NCBI RefSeq assembly: GCF_945859825.1
Contig: NZ_CAMAPC010000017.1
Coordinates: forward strand, 33,926 to 97,925
Direction of reading: 5' to 3'
DNA from: Pseudoalteromonas holothuriae
GTDB taxonomy: Bacteria; Pseudomonadota; Gammaproteobacteria; Enterobacterales; Alteromonadaceae
Length of the DNA stretch: 64,000 nt
The notes under the pieces are model-generated. The model was not told the origin of the DNA, ran no database searches, and saw only the letters and a program-made list of their open reading frames with translations. Below are positions 46,121 through 55,305 of this stretch, piece after piece (within the stretch, counting starts at the first letter, position 1; every line of letters begins with the position of its first letter). Both the position numbers and the translations under genes were made by a program.

Positions 46121-49100
46121 GTGAATAATGGCACCTCAGATCTATATATTAAACGTACGCTTACCAGTGACTCAAATACGTACACTGAGGATGAGTTAGT
46201 TCAAGCAGCTGATTACATCGTCGTATTAGCAGAGCCTGGTGCGGGTAAAACTGAGCTATTAAAAAGCTTGGCCAACCAATTAAAAGTAAAACGTGTTTCA
46301 GCAAATAGACTGGTGAACTCACAGAAAGTTCACGATGAAGAGGTTCTCGTCATTGATGCGTTTGATGAACTTGCACAAACTAATCACAGCGGTATCTACC
46401 AGCTTTTAGATAAAATCGACGAACTCAAGCCTAAAAAATTGGTAATCTCCAGTCGTTCTAGTGAATGGGGTGATGGAAATCAACACGCATTTGAAGAGTA
46501 TTTTGAATCTCAGCCGTTGGTAGTGAGGCTAAGTGAGTTTAATGAGGCAGAACAACAGCTACTCTTCTACTCACACTTGCCAAGCGAGAGTTTTGAAGCG
46601 TTTTATGATGAGGTCCAACGCTTTAATCTAGATGTACTGTTACCGAACCCTCAGTTTCTTGGCATGTTTGCCAATGCGTACATCGAAAGTAATCGAAAGT
46701 TTGCAAACAAAAAGTCGATTTTTGAAAAAGCCGTTGAACGTCTAGCGAAAGAGTCTAGGCCATCAATAAATAACCATTTGGTATCAAGTTTACCTCTTTC
46801 TAAAAAAATTAGTATTACGAGTGAAATCTTTGCTGGCATTTTACTTTCAGGTTCTGAAGGTATAAGTGTGAGTGGCCACGCTGAAGAAAAGCTATTCCCT
46901 AATATTAACTCTTTGCATGCGCATCAAGAGAACATTAAACACATTATCGATTCAAAGTTGTTTAAGCCCTCAGATAATATGGATCAGCACATGCCAGTAC
47001 ATAAGGTGATTTCAGAATATTGTGCTGCAAGGCATCTTGTTCAAAAAATTACTGATGATCATGAACCGCTGACTCTGAGAGTATGTTTGAGTGTTATTGC
47101 TGCTAACGGATATGTTAGAGATGAGCTTAGGGGAATGGTTGGGTGGATGGCAACTTTGGGGAGTCAGTCCATACAAAGAGAGCTTATTGAACTCGATCCA
47201 TATGCTATTTTGGCTAATGGAGATCCCTCACAACTTGCACCATCATCAAAAAAATACCTTTTAACTAGGCTACAGCAGGTGGAAGCTAGAGACCCATATT
47301 TTAGAAGAAGTGATTTTTGGCGACAGTTTAGCACCGTAGACTTCTTTGATATTGGGATGGCGGAACACTTAAGACCCTTGTTAAAGTCAAATAGTGGCGG
47401 GGATTTAAGAGACCTTGTTCTTGAAATTATCAAAAACTCGACAGTTGTTGATTTATTGACCTCTGAACTTACTCAGATAGTGCTAGATTCTGATGAAGAT
47501 TTGAATTCAAAGTCACTTGCTATTCGGTGCCTATGTTCCTCTCCTAACTTTGATTATATGAGTTTATTTGAAAGGCTCATAGCTGCGAAGGGGCATTCGC
47601 AATTGGACGTTATCGTAAAAGGGATTTCAGTTGTTGGAGTTAAAGCAATTAGCTTTGATTTTTTACTGCGTTACCTTAAAGCTTGTGCGCAGTCATATCC
47701 TACAGATAGAGAAAAGCCTTTTATTAGTTTCACACATGCGAGCCGTTATTATATCCAATTGTTTATTAAGTCATTTGAACGAGAAACAACTGAAAGATTG
47801 CTTGATTCACTAGCACAAGGCTTAGCATGTAATTGCGGCAAAGAATTCTATGAGTGTTATTGCAGAGAAGGTGTCAGTAAGATTGTAGGTCGATTGCTCG
47901 ACCACTACTTCGAGGTAACTAACCCACCATATGACCCAAAACGAATTTGGAGTTGGGTCAAAGACTTAAATTTTCATGCTAATTGTTCCGAGAATGAGTC
48001 GCAGTCAGTCAAGGCTCTAAAGGAGCTCACAGACTTGCGAAGAAGTATTTTTATCTATTTGTTTGAACCATTGGCGAGTGCTAAGGAATGCTACGCACTT
48101 CAGAGTAAATTGGATTCGCACTCAGGCTTACACTCAGGGTTGCACTTATATGCAGAGGATGTGGACTTTTTAATTGATCATGCATTTGAAACGAACAATA
48201 CAGAGCTATGGTCGATTTTTATTGTTCGGCACCATTTTCGATGGAAAAAATACAAGCGAAGAGACGATAATTTTCGGCAAAAAATGCGTAGGCAAGCTAA
48301 TGAAAATACTAATTTTATGGCAAAGTGGGCTGAGAGTAAAAGAGCTGAACAGCAGTTTAGGCGAGATGTTAGAAAGCGTTACGGTAAGTCGGAGAGAAAG
48401 CATGGAGCATATGAAAAACATAGAAATGCAGAGCGTTTAAAAACAATTAAATACATTGCTGATAATCAAGAGCTTATCTCTAGCGGTCAACACTTTAGAT
48501 TGTTACAGGACTTTGCATATTACTTTCTTAATGAACCAAATCAAATACCAATTGAATTTGGTAACGAGCAAGTGGTTCACAATTCGATTAGGAATTGTCT
48601 TTCTTCACTTACCCCACACATTCCACCTCTTAAAAAGCTTGCAGCAACGTCGGCTAGATTTAACCTTGAGATAGTCTTATATGCTTTTTGTATTCAAACA
48701 GTGAGAGAGCAAGGTTGTTTAGACTCTATTCCTAATCAGGTACTTACTACCGTAAGAACGGATTTGAGCATGCTTCATCGTGCAGTATCCGATGAAGAAA
48801 GGGAGTATTTAAAGAGAGAAATTGATAGGTTGTTATTTCCTGATTTACCGTCAAAAGAGGCATATTTACGGGATTATATCGAGCCTCAACTTCGAGATTT
48901 TAAGCGTGAGCATCCAGAAATAGAAGTACTGCGACATGATGATACATTCAGCGAGTTCAGAGCATCCTTATCTTTTAAGTGGTTAAGCTGTTATACAGGC
49001 CAAAGTATTTATACACAGGATATATTGTTTGACTTAGTGGCTCAGCACGGAAACCGAGTTCGGTTGAATCAACTAATTTTCAGTCGCAGTACCGATTGGG

Positions 49101-50179
49101 CAGCGCGTCAAAACTCATCTAAATTGACTGACAATGAGCTTGAGCAATGTAAATTTTGGTATGTGAGGGCATTTTTCTTTCTAGAAATTAATGTCGCGAA
49201 ACCCTTTTTTGATGCATTAGTTACGGATAAAGATTCTATCTTTCTATTTGAAAGCATTTCTGGAAGTTTAGGTCGCCGGTTTGATGATGGTTGGCCGATG
49301 CTAACAAGCGACAAAGTGTATGAGCTTTTTAATACATTTTTTGAAAGTTGGCCCAAAGTTCCCTTACCAAGTGGTTGGGGCTCTGATAGCCCAAAAGAAG
49401 AAAAAGCTTATCGCTATCTCGTTGACTCTCTCAGGTGTATAAGTGCTGATTCACATGCTAGAGCCTTGGACTTTATTGAAAAGTTTCTAAAAGATGAACG
49501 TTTTGCAGATTTGCATCAAAGTTTGAAAAATATGCAAGTATATCATTTACGCAACAAGGCTCTGCTGGAATTTACGCCGCCAACGCCAGAAAATGTTGTG
49601 AACGTCTTAAATAAATGTGATGTGGTTACCGTTGAGGGGCTAAGAAAGCTGGTATTACACGAACTTGAATGCTATCAAAAAGATATTAATGGCGGTGAGT
49701 ACAATACCGCAAATAGGTTTTACAAAACGATCCAAAGCGATACAGTAGTGCACCATGATGAGGTACGTTGTGTAGAGATTATTGCAGAGTACTTGAAGCC
49801 AAGACTTGAAAAACACAACGTCAACCTTGAAACTGAGGACCAAACTAAAGATCAAAATAGAATTGATTTATCCGCTTCAAAAATAATAAACGGCCAGCGA
49901 AAGTTATTGGTGATTGAGGCTAAAGGCCAATGGCACAAAGAAATATACACAGCAATCAACACTCAATTAGTGGAACGCTACACAATTCACCCAGACGCCT
50001 GTGAGCAAGGAATATATGTTGTGATATGGTTTGGGCCAAATGAAAAGGTTGCGGGTTTAAAGCGTCATAATATTAATTCAAGTCAAGAACTAAAAGATGA
50101 GCTTACCAAGTCGCTATCCGAGACCTTAAAAACATTTATCGATATTTTTGTGTTGGATGTTAGTAAACCAAGCAAATAG
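46121..50179 (+). CDS. NACHT-like STAND NTPase with C-terminal PD-(D/E)XK nuclease domain
   Basis: This is a very large (about 1350 residues) predicted defence protein. GTG 46121 or TTG 46118 starts it, with GAGAG upstream. Walker A (AEPGAGKTELL) is near residue 40 and a NACHT-like Walker B (VLVIDAFDEL) near 76, followed by the SSRSSEW sensor. A long alpha-helical middle of unknown family follows and could be the ligand sensor. The last 110 residues hold a nuclease-like core: Asp in NRIDLSASK, then LLVIEAKGQWH with the Glu-x-Lys pair, and a conserved helix with TAINTQLVERY. Known Avs proteins carry the effector at the N-terminus; here it is at the C-terminus. Two small genes follow closely. 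Confidence 0.65.
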   Translation: MNNGTSDLYIKRTLTSDSNTYTEDELVQAADYIVVLAEPGAGKTELLKSLANQLKVKRVSANRLVNSQKVHDEEVLVIDAFDELAQTNHSGIYQLLDKIDELKPKKLVISSRSSEWGDGNQHAFEEYFESQPLVVRLSEFNEAEQQLLFYSHLPSESFEAFYDEVQRFNLDVLLPNPQFLGMFANAYIESNRKFANKKSIFEKAVERLAKESRPSINNHLVSSLPLSKKISITSEIFAGILLSGSEGISVSGHAEEKLFPNINSLHAHQENIKHIIDSKLFKPSDNMDQHMPVHKVISEYCAARHLVQKITDDHEPLTLRVCLSVIAANGYVRDELRGMVGWMATLGSQSIQRELIELDPYAILANGDPSQLAPSSKKYLLTRLQQVEARDPYFRRSDFWRQFSTVDFFDIGMAEHLRPLLKSNSGGDLRDLVLEIIKNSTVVDLLTSELTQIVLDSDEDLNSKSLAIRCLCSSPNFDYMSLFERLIAAKGHSQLDVIVKGISVVGVKAISFDFLLRYLKACAQSYPTDREKPFISFTHASRYYIQLFIKSFERETTERLLDSLAQGLACNCGKEFYECYCREGVSKIVGRLLDHYFEVTNPPYDPKRIWSWVKDLNFHANCSENESQSVKALKELTDLRRSIFIYLFEPLASAKECYALQSKLDSHSGLHSGLHLYAEDVDFLIDHAFETNNTELWSIFIVRHHFRWKKYKRRDDNFRQKMRRQANENTNFMAKWAESKRAEQQFRRDVRKRYGKSERKHGAYEKHRNAERLKTIKYIADNQELISSGQHFRLLQDFAYYFLNEPNQIPIEFGNEQVVHNSIRNCLSSLTPHIPPLKKLAATSARFNLEIVLYAFCIQTVREQGCLDSIPNQVLTTVRTDLSMLHRAVSDEEREYLKREIDRLLFPDLPSKEAYLRDYIEPQLRDFKREHPEIEVLRHDDTFSEFRASLSFKWLSCYTGQSIYTQDILFDLVAQHGNRVRLNQLIFSRSTDWAARQNSSKLTDNELEQCKFWYVRAFFFLEINVAKPFFDALVTDKDSIFLFESISGSLGRRFDDGWPMLTSDKVYELFNTFFESWPKVPLPSGWGSDSPKEEKAYRYLVDSLRCISADSHARALDFIEKFLKDERFADLHQSLKNMQVYHLRNKALLEFTPPTPENVVNVLNKCDVVTVEGLRKLVLHELECYQKDINGGEYNTANRFYKTIQSDTVVHHDEVRCVEIIAEYLKPRLEKHNVNLETEDQTKDQNRIDLSASKIINGQRKLLVIEAKGQWHKEIYTAINTQLVERYTIHPDACEQGIYVVIWFGPNEKVAGLKRHNINSSQELKDELTKSLSETLKTFIDIFVLDVSKPSK

Positions 50180-50214
50180 CTACAGTGGAACAATCAGGAT
50201 GAAATAATAAAGTG

Positions 50215-50499
50215 ATGAAGCAACTAGAGATTCTAGACGAAGAGCATATGTCTTGGCTTTTATTTCGGTGTGGGGATGAGCACTTTATATCTGTTATAGC
50301 TGGAACGGTTGGGGTTTTTACCTTGGAAGTTAAGTTATCAAATGCTGAGGCCTCTCTTTACGCTAAAAATGGTAAAAAATATATTGATGAACTTGCAGGT
50401 AGTATTCGGTATAACCCTAAGCACTTTGAAAGCCGATGTATTAAAGAGTTTAGACTGGCATATGATGTTCAATCAGCATTGATAGAATGGCGTGTATAA
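50215..50499 (+). CDS. small protein downstream of the NACHT-like gene, unknown
   Basis: This protein has 94 residues and no recognised family. ATG 50215 follows a GTG at 50212, and an AGGA lies upstream. The sequence is mixed alpha/beta (HFISVIAGTVGVFTLEVKLSNAEASLYAKNGKKYIDELAGSIRYNPKHFESR). Its position 35 bp after the NTPase gene suggests a partner or immunity role, but nothing in the sequence proves it. Confidence 0.5.
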   Translation: MKQLEILDEEHMSWLLFRCGDEHFISVIAGTVGVFTLEVKLSNAEASLYAKNGKKYIDELAGSIRYNPKHFESRCIKEFRLAYDVQSALIEWRV

Positions 50500-50535
50500 A
50501 AGTGATGTTTGAAATTGGTAATAAGTGGTAAAGGT

Positions 50536-50955
50536 ATGGACATTTTAACTATCCAAAAAGACTTGGATAATCTTCTAGTAGAAGTTGAGAATGCTAAACG
50601 CCGTGGGTACAAGCATGCAGAGGTTGTTTTAACTCCAGAGATCAGAGATTTAATACCAAAAATAAAAGCGGGAACCCTTAAAAGTTATGTAAAGCTGGAA
50701 TACACTGCCGGACCGTTTAGATGCTTGGTTGAAACACTGCCTGAGAACTGTATAGGTTTAGATAGGGCTTGGCATCAATTTAAATTTTCAGTGCAGGGAT
50801 ATCATGAAAACTCAGACATTCAATCCTTACTTGAAAAAATAAGTAACATTAAAGTTCAGCCAAATACGGTTGATGTGGAAGCCATAGATAATGACAACAA
50901 AACTCCTAGCTTTCTTAGTCGGGTGAAACAAGCCTTCAAATTCTTGAAAAAATAG
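50536..50955 (+). CDS. small protein between the NACHT-like gene and tniQ, unknown
   Basis: This protein has 139 residues from ATG 50536; a TTG at 50509 would add nine residues. I recognise no family. It has an N-terminal helix (ILTIQKDLDNLLVEVENAKRRG), a beta-rich centre, and a basic C-terminal tail (FLSRVKQAFKFLKK) that might touch membrane or nucleic acid. It may be the third gene of the NTPase operon. Confidence 0.5.
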   Translation: MDILTIQKDLDNLLVEVENAKRRGYKHAEVVLTPEIRDLIPKIKAGTLKSYVKLEYTAGPFRCLVETLPENCIGLDRAWHQFKFSVQGYHENSDIQSLLEKISNIKVQPNTVDVEAIDNDNKTPSFLSRVKQAFKFLKK

Positions 50956-50998
50956 CTAGCGAATAGCCTTTTAACTTGCAATAAATAAGTATTCAGCT

Positions 50999-51031
50999 AA
51001 ACCTAAACTAAGTTTTCCTTAGTTTAGGTTT
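50999..51031 (+). promoter_or_regulatory. tniQ operator O3 and start-site hairpin
   Basis: AAACCTAAACTAAG and its exact reverse complement flank TTTTC, ending 3 bp before the tniQ ATG. The core (51007-51023, ACTAAGTTTTCCTTAGT) matches operator O1 at 16 of 17 bases, so the same Xre should bind. The right arm also contains the TTTAGG that is the only Shine-Dalgarno candidate, so in the mRNA the hairpin could hide the ribosome site. Confidence 0.75.
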
Positions 51032-51034
51032 TAA

Positions 51035-52228
51035 ATGCAATTCCTTTCTCAAACAACTCCTTACTCTGATGAAACCATTGAAAGTTATTTGCTTCGCTTG
51101 TCTCAAGACAATGGCTACTTTGGTTTTGCTGATATGGCCGATATTTTGTGGGATTGGCTGGTAACGCAAGATTATGAGCTTGAGGGAGCTTTTCCAAATG
51201 AGTTGCAATCGGTTGATGTGTATAAGGCATCGCAATCGAGTAACTTTCGGGTCCGGGCGCTGCGGTTGGTTGCGCAGTTAGCAGGGGTTGAAGCGTCTGA
51301 GCTACTTAACTTGTGTTGGCTCCGCAGTAATACGCAGTTTGGTGCTATCACGGCGGTTTCTCGTGGTGGGTTATTGGTGCCTCGTCAGTTGCTTCGCAAG
51401 TCTGGGATTCCTGTTTGCACCGAATGTTTAAAGCAAGATGCGCACATACCTTACCTTTGGCATTTAAAAGCCTATAAAGCCTGTCATAAGCATAATCAGC
51501 TATTAACTAGAATATGTGGGCAATGTAATGCTGAAATTGATTACAGAGCGTCTGAGGCGTTTTTAGAGTGTGAGTGTGGTGCTGTGATCAAGCCAGCTGC
51601 AAAGGCAAACCAAGCAGATTTAAAATTGGCAAATGCCCTTGCAACAAATGTCCTTGCAAGTAGTGCCGTTGCAAAACTTGTCGGGCTTCTGGCTTGGTTT
51701 AGTCAGTGGCAATCTATCAGTTATGATGACGGTGAGTTTAGTGAACTGTTTGTTCGCTACTTTTCTAACTGGCCCAGCGGGTTTGAGAGTGAACTAAATA
51801 AAACCGCTGAACTTGCTAAAGTAAAACAGCTTAGGCCGTTTAATCACACACCATTCAATGATGTATTCGGTAGCTTGCTTAAGGACAGCAAGCTCGCTTG
51901 TGCTGGCTCGCAAGGTTACAACACGGTGCAGTTGGCCATCATTGCATTCTTAACCAAGCTCGTTGCGCAAAACCCAAAGAAAAAACACCCAAACTTGGGT
52001 GATCTACTACTCTCTATGCTCGATGCCGCCGTAATTCTTGGTACAAGTACCGAGCAAGTGTTTAGGTTATACGAAGAGAGCTTTTTGGCAGCTGCTCAAC
52101 CACCTAAAAAGAATACGTTTTTAAAGCCGAGCGATAACGTGTTTTACCTCAGGCAGGTTATTGAACTACAGCAGTCCTTTGCACTGAACATGCCTAATAA
52201 CCAACAACAATTTGTACCACCATGGTGA
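51035..52228 (+). CDS. tniQ: TniQ target adaptor of the RNA-guided transposon
   Basis: TniQ binds the Cas7-Cas6 end of Cascade and recruits TnsC. The start MQFLSQTTPYSDETIESYLLRLSQ is characteristic. Zinc-binding residues Cys128, Cys131, Cys150, His153 and Cys161, Cys164, Cys179, Cys181 form two fingers, with LWHLKAYKACHKHNQLL between. Length is 397 residues, the size of I-F3 TniQ and shorter than TnsD. It heads tniQ-cas8/5-cas7-cas6, with 3 bp before cas8. There is no second TniQ/TnsD in the window, so all targeting would be by guide RNA. Confidence 0.93.
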   Translation: MQFLSQTTPYSDETIESYLLRLSQDNGYFGFADMADILWDWLVTQDYELEGAFPNELQSVDVYKASQSSNFRVRALRLVAQLAGVEASELLNLCWLRSNTQFGAITAVSRGGLLVPRQLLRKSGIPVCTECLKQDAHIPYLWHLKAYKACHKHNQLLTRICGQCNAEIDYRASEAFLECECGAVIKPAAKANQADLKLANALATNVLASSAVAKLVGLLAWFSQWQSISYDDGEFSELFVRYFSNWPSGFESELNKTAELAKVKQLRPFNHTPFNDVFGSLLKDSKLACAGSQGYNTVQLAIIAFLTKLVAQNPKKKHPNLGDLLLSMLDAAVILGTSTEQVFRLYEESFLAAAQPPKKNTFLKPSDNVFYLRQVIELQQSFALNMPNNQQQFVPPW

Positions 52229-52231
52229 TCA

Positions 52232-54283
52232 ATGGAACTGCACACACTACTTCAAAATACCCCAAGCAAAGAGCTTACCCAAACGCTACGAGCTGCATTT
52301 GCACCATACTCTGAATATATTGATATTACAGGGGGTGAACCTCAAGCGTTGGTGATTTTAATTAACCTCACCTACAAGCGAAAAGACATAAAAGACTTAA
52401 CGAGTGTGAGTGTTGCCAAAGCCGCACTGCGTGATGAGCAACACCTTAAAACTTGTATTGATGAAGTGAAGTGGTATCACACTCACAATTTAAAGTACCC
52501 TGATATTCGAGTCAGCCATCAAAGGTTATTGGCGCAAGTAGTTGATGATGGGCTTAGGGTAATCAGCAGTGCCAGTTATCCAACGCAATTTGGCTGGTCG
52601 CACGACAGCGCTAAAATTAATCATGCTAAGTTGTTTTTAACGGGCTTTGTTTGGCGTGGTGAATGTGTGTGTTTGGCACAGCTGCTTGCAAAGCAAGAGG
52701 GTTTTTGGGTAGCAAAGTTTAGAGAGCTAGGATTACTGAAAAGGGATGTGGTAGCAGTGTGTGAGCAAATAGCCGCGCAGCTCCCCAGTGAAGACTTGCC
52801 TGAGCAAATTAGTAATTACACCCCTCAGTTACTTATTCCAATAGAGCAAGACTATTTGAGTGTATCGCCCGTTGCGAGCCATGCCGTTTTAGCTACGCTG
52901 CAAATGGCAACGCGCAGAGGTTTGCTTAAACGCGATGTGGTTGAGCACAATCGTCCTGCAAATGTGGGAGAGCTGCCAAGCGCACTGGGCGGCAGAGTGA
53001 ACGTACTTAAATATTTTGCCAAAACTTACAGTGCGACAACCGTTAACGACTACTACAGCCAAGACGAACAACGGCTTTTTAATGTGTCGGCATTAAATAG
53101 CAAAATAGTGAGTGACGCTTTACTGGTGCTATCAAAATCAAAGCCGTTTAATACGCTAAGGCAAAAGCGCTTGGCACGTATTGCGGCAACTAAGGCGCTA
53201 CGAACAGCACTTTATGGATGGTTAGAAAAGCTCATAAAGTTGGCGCAAAGCGAAGCGATAAATGACTCAGTTCCTGAGCTAGTAAAGCTCTTAGCCACGC
53301 AAGAATACAAGCAATTAGAGCTTGCTTTAAGCCAAGAGCTCAACAAGCAAATGAGCGGGCTAAAATACTTAAAACGTTACGCTTATCACCCAGAACTAAT
53401 GCCTATCTTAAAAGCGCAACTTAGCTATGTGCTATCGCATCAAAATAACCAAGAGGACGAGCTTGAGGCGGAGCATATTCAGTATGTGCATTGTCAGAAT
53501 TTGCGAGTCTACAACGCCGAGGCAATGCCGAACTCTTACCTAATGGGTATGCCGTCAATCACCGCGCTTGAAGGTTTGGGGCATCAATTTCAACGCAAGC
53601 TGCAAAAGCTGGTAGGCAGTGGCGTACATGTGATTGGTGTGGCTGTGTATATTCGCTCGTACCAACTGCACAATAACAAGCAGCTGCCAGAGCCCAACAA
53701 ACTCAAAAAAGACGGTCAAAAGCGTGTTCCGCTGCGTTCGGCAATTATACAAATACCTAAGTGTGATATATGTTTTGATTTGGTATTTAGGGTGCAAACT
53801 AACAATCAATCTGTCGCTCACGACTTGTCTGAAAACCTGCTAAAAGCAGCATTTCCATCGCGCTATGCGGGTGGCACGCTTCATCCGCCATCGTTATATG
53901 ATCAAGTTGATTGGTGCCAAGTTTACGCAAAACCACTGGCATTATTTGAGCGCATTCGCTCGTTACCTAAAGGTGGTTCGTGGCTATATCCAACATCGGT
54001 TGAAGTGAGCAGTTTCAAAGAACTGGCTGAGCAGTTAACACTTCGACCTACTATGCGGCCAGCTGCATTGGGTTACTTAGCCCTTGAAGAGCCGAAACCA
54101 AGGCAATGCTCAATCACCCAGTTACATTGCTATGTTGAGCCTGTAATTGGATTGCTTGAATGTGTAGATGCGGTCACGGTTCGGCTATCTGGCGCTCGGC
54201 ATTTTTTTAATCACGGGTTTTGGGCCATGCATTGCAAAAAAGCATCTATGCTTATGAAAAAATCCAAGTTTGAGTACGACTAA
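52232..54283 (+). CDS. cas8/5: type I-F3 Cas8-Cas5 fusion
   Basis: This is the large Cascade subunit that reads the PAM and caps the 5' handle of the guide. It has 683 residues. The position between tniQ and cas7 and the size identify it as the fused Cas8f-Cas5f typical of these elements. The sequence itself is highly diverged and I name it mainly by context. KRVPLRSAIIQIPKCDICFDLVFRVQTNNQSVA and the KGGSWLYPTSVEVSS region look like the Cas5/Cas8 C-terminal part. The stop overlaps the cas7 ATG by one base. Confidence 0.85.
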   Translation: MELHTLLQNTPSKELTQTLRAAFAPYSEYIDITGGEPQALVILINLTYKRKDIKDLTSVSVAKAALRDEQHLKTCIDEVKWYHTHNLKYPDIRVSHQRLLAQVVDDGLRVISSASYPTQFGWSHDSAKINHAKLFLTGFVWRGECVCLAQLLAKQEGFWVAKFRELGLLKRDVVAVCEQIAAQLPSEDLPEQISNYTPQLLIPIEQDYLSVSPVASHAVLATLQMATRRGLLKRDVVEHNRPANVGELPSALGGRVNVLKYFAKTYSATTVNDYYSQDEQRLFNVSALNSKIVSDALLVLSKSKPFNTLRQKRLARIAATKALRTALYGWLEKLIKLAQSEAINDSVPELVKLLATQEYKQLELALSQELNKQMSGLKYLKRYAYHPELMPILKAQLSYVLSHQNNQEDELEAEHIQYVHCQNLRVYNAEAMPNSYLMGMPSITALEGLGHQFQRKLQKLVGSGVHVIGVAVYIRSYQLHNNKQLPEPNKLKKDGQKRVPLRSAIIQIPKCDICFDLVFRVQTNNQSVAHDLSENLLKAAFPSRYAGGTLHPPSLYDQVDWCQVYAKPLALFERIRSLPKGGSWLYPTSVEVSSFKELAEQLTLRPTMRPAALGYLALEEPKPRQCSITQLHCYVEPVIGLLECVDAVTVRLSGARHFFNHGFWAMHCKKASMLMKKSKFEYD

Positions 54284-55305
54284 TGAAACTTCCGCGCCAG
54301 CTCTCATACACCCGCTCACTCTCGCCAGGTAAGGCGGTGTTTTTTTATAGAACACCTGAAAGCGACTTTGAACCATTACAAATTGAACGGCAAAAGATCC
54401 GAGGTCAAAAGTCAGGCTTCGCCGAAGCCTACAAAAATGAAGCCACACCCAAAGAGCTAGCCCCACAAGACTTGGCCTTTGGTAATCCACACACCATAGA
54501 GCTTTGTTATGTGCCGCCCACCGTGCAACAACTCTATTGCCGTTTTTCACTTAGAGTAGAAGCAAATAGCCTAGAGCCTAACGTATGTGGTGAGCCAAAA
54601 GTAAGTTACTGGCTAACGCGATTTATGAACACCTATAAGCAACATGGTGGCTTTGGTGAGTTGGCAAAGCGTTACGCCAAAAACATTCTCATGTGTGAGT
54701 GGCTATGGCGAAACAAAACATCTCCCAATGTAGATTTAGAGATAATTGGTGAAGGGTTTGACCCTATCAGCATCAGCAAAGCCAACCGTTTACGCTGGGA
54801 TGGCAAATGGCGCGAGGCTGAAGAAGCGTTGCATATACTCACTGAAGTGATCCAAACAGGGTTAGAAGACCCATATAGCTTTTGCTTTTTAGAAATAACC
54901 GCCAAGCTCGACACCTACTTTGGGCAAGAGATTTACCCAAGCCAATCATTCTCAGAAAACGATGACGTAGCAAGAACTTACGCTTATACCCAAGTAGCGG
55001 GTAAAGACGCAGCCTGCTTTCATTCTCAAAAGGTGGGGGCTGCGATTCAAATGATTGATGACTGGTACGACGAAGATGCAAACAAGAGGCTAAGAATTCA
55101 CGAATACGGGGCCGACTACAAAAACGTGATTGCCAGGCGCGCACCAAACAACCGGTTAGACTTTTATTCACTGCTACGAAAAGTGGCGCTATACGTAAAA
55201 GAAATGGAGCAAAACGGCCTAAAAAACCAAGAGCAAGCCTTTCATATTCACTACATCGCAGCAGTTCTAATCAAAGGCGGGTTATTCCAAAGGACCAAAG
55301 AATGA
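54283..55305 (+). CDS. cas7: type I-F3 Cas7 (Csy3-like) backbone
   Basis: This is the Cascade backbone protein, six copies of which coat the spacer. It has 340 residues. It starts MKLPRQLSYTRSLSPGKAVFFY, like other Csy3 proteins. The later stretch RLDFYSLLRKVALYVKEMEQNGLKNQEQAFHIHYIAAVLIKGGLF is also typical of Csy3 C-termini. It overlaps cas8/5 by one base and cas6 by four (ATGA), so the operon is translationally coupled. Confidence 0.88.
   Translation: MKLPRQLSYTRSLSPGKAVFFYRTPESDFEPLQIERQKIRGQKSGFAEAYKNEATPKELAPQDLAFGNPHTIELCYVPPTVQQLYCRFSLRVEANSLEPNVCGEPKVSYWLTRFMNTYKQHGGFGELAKRYAKNILMCEWLWRNKTSPNVDLEIIGEGFDPISISKANRLRWDGKWREAEEALHILTEVIQTGLEDPYSFCFLEITAKLDTYFGQEIYPSQSFSENDDVARTYAYTQVAGKDAACFHSQKVGAAIQMIDDWYDEDANKRLRIHEYGADYKNVIARRAPNNRLDFYSLLRKVALYVKEMEQNGLKNQEQAFHIHYIAAVLIKGGLFQRTKE

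Noticed and set aside
45762..51034. Idea that xre and tniQ form one simple adjacent pair
   Set aside because: About 5 kb of NACHT-like cargo lies between them. The link is by matching operators, not by operon structure.
51024..51235. Two minus-strand frames at the tniQ start
   Set aside because: They overlap the palindromic operator and the tniQ coding start, and show no family features.
54185..54550. 121-codon minus-strand frame
   Set aside because: It lies opposite the cas8/5-cas7 junction, has no plausible family or ribosome site, and both plus-strand genes are well supported.
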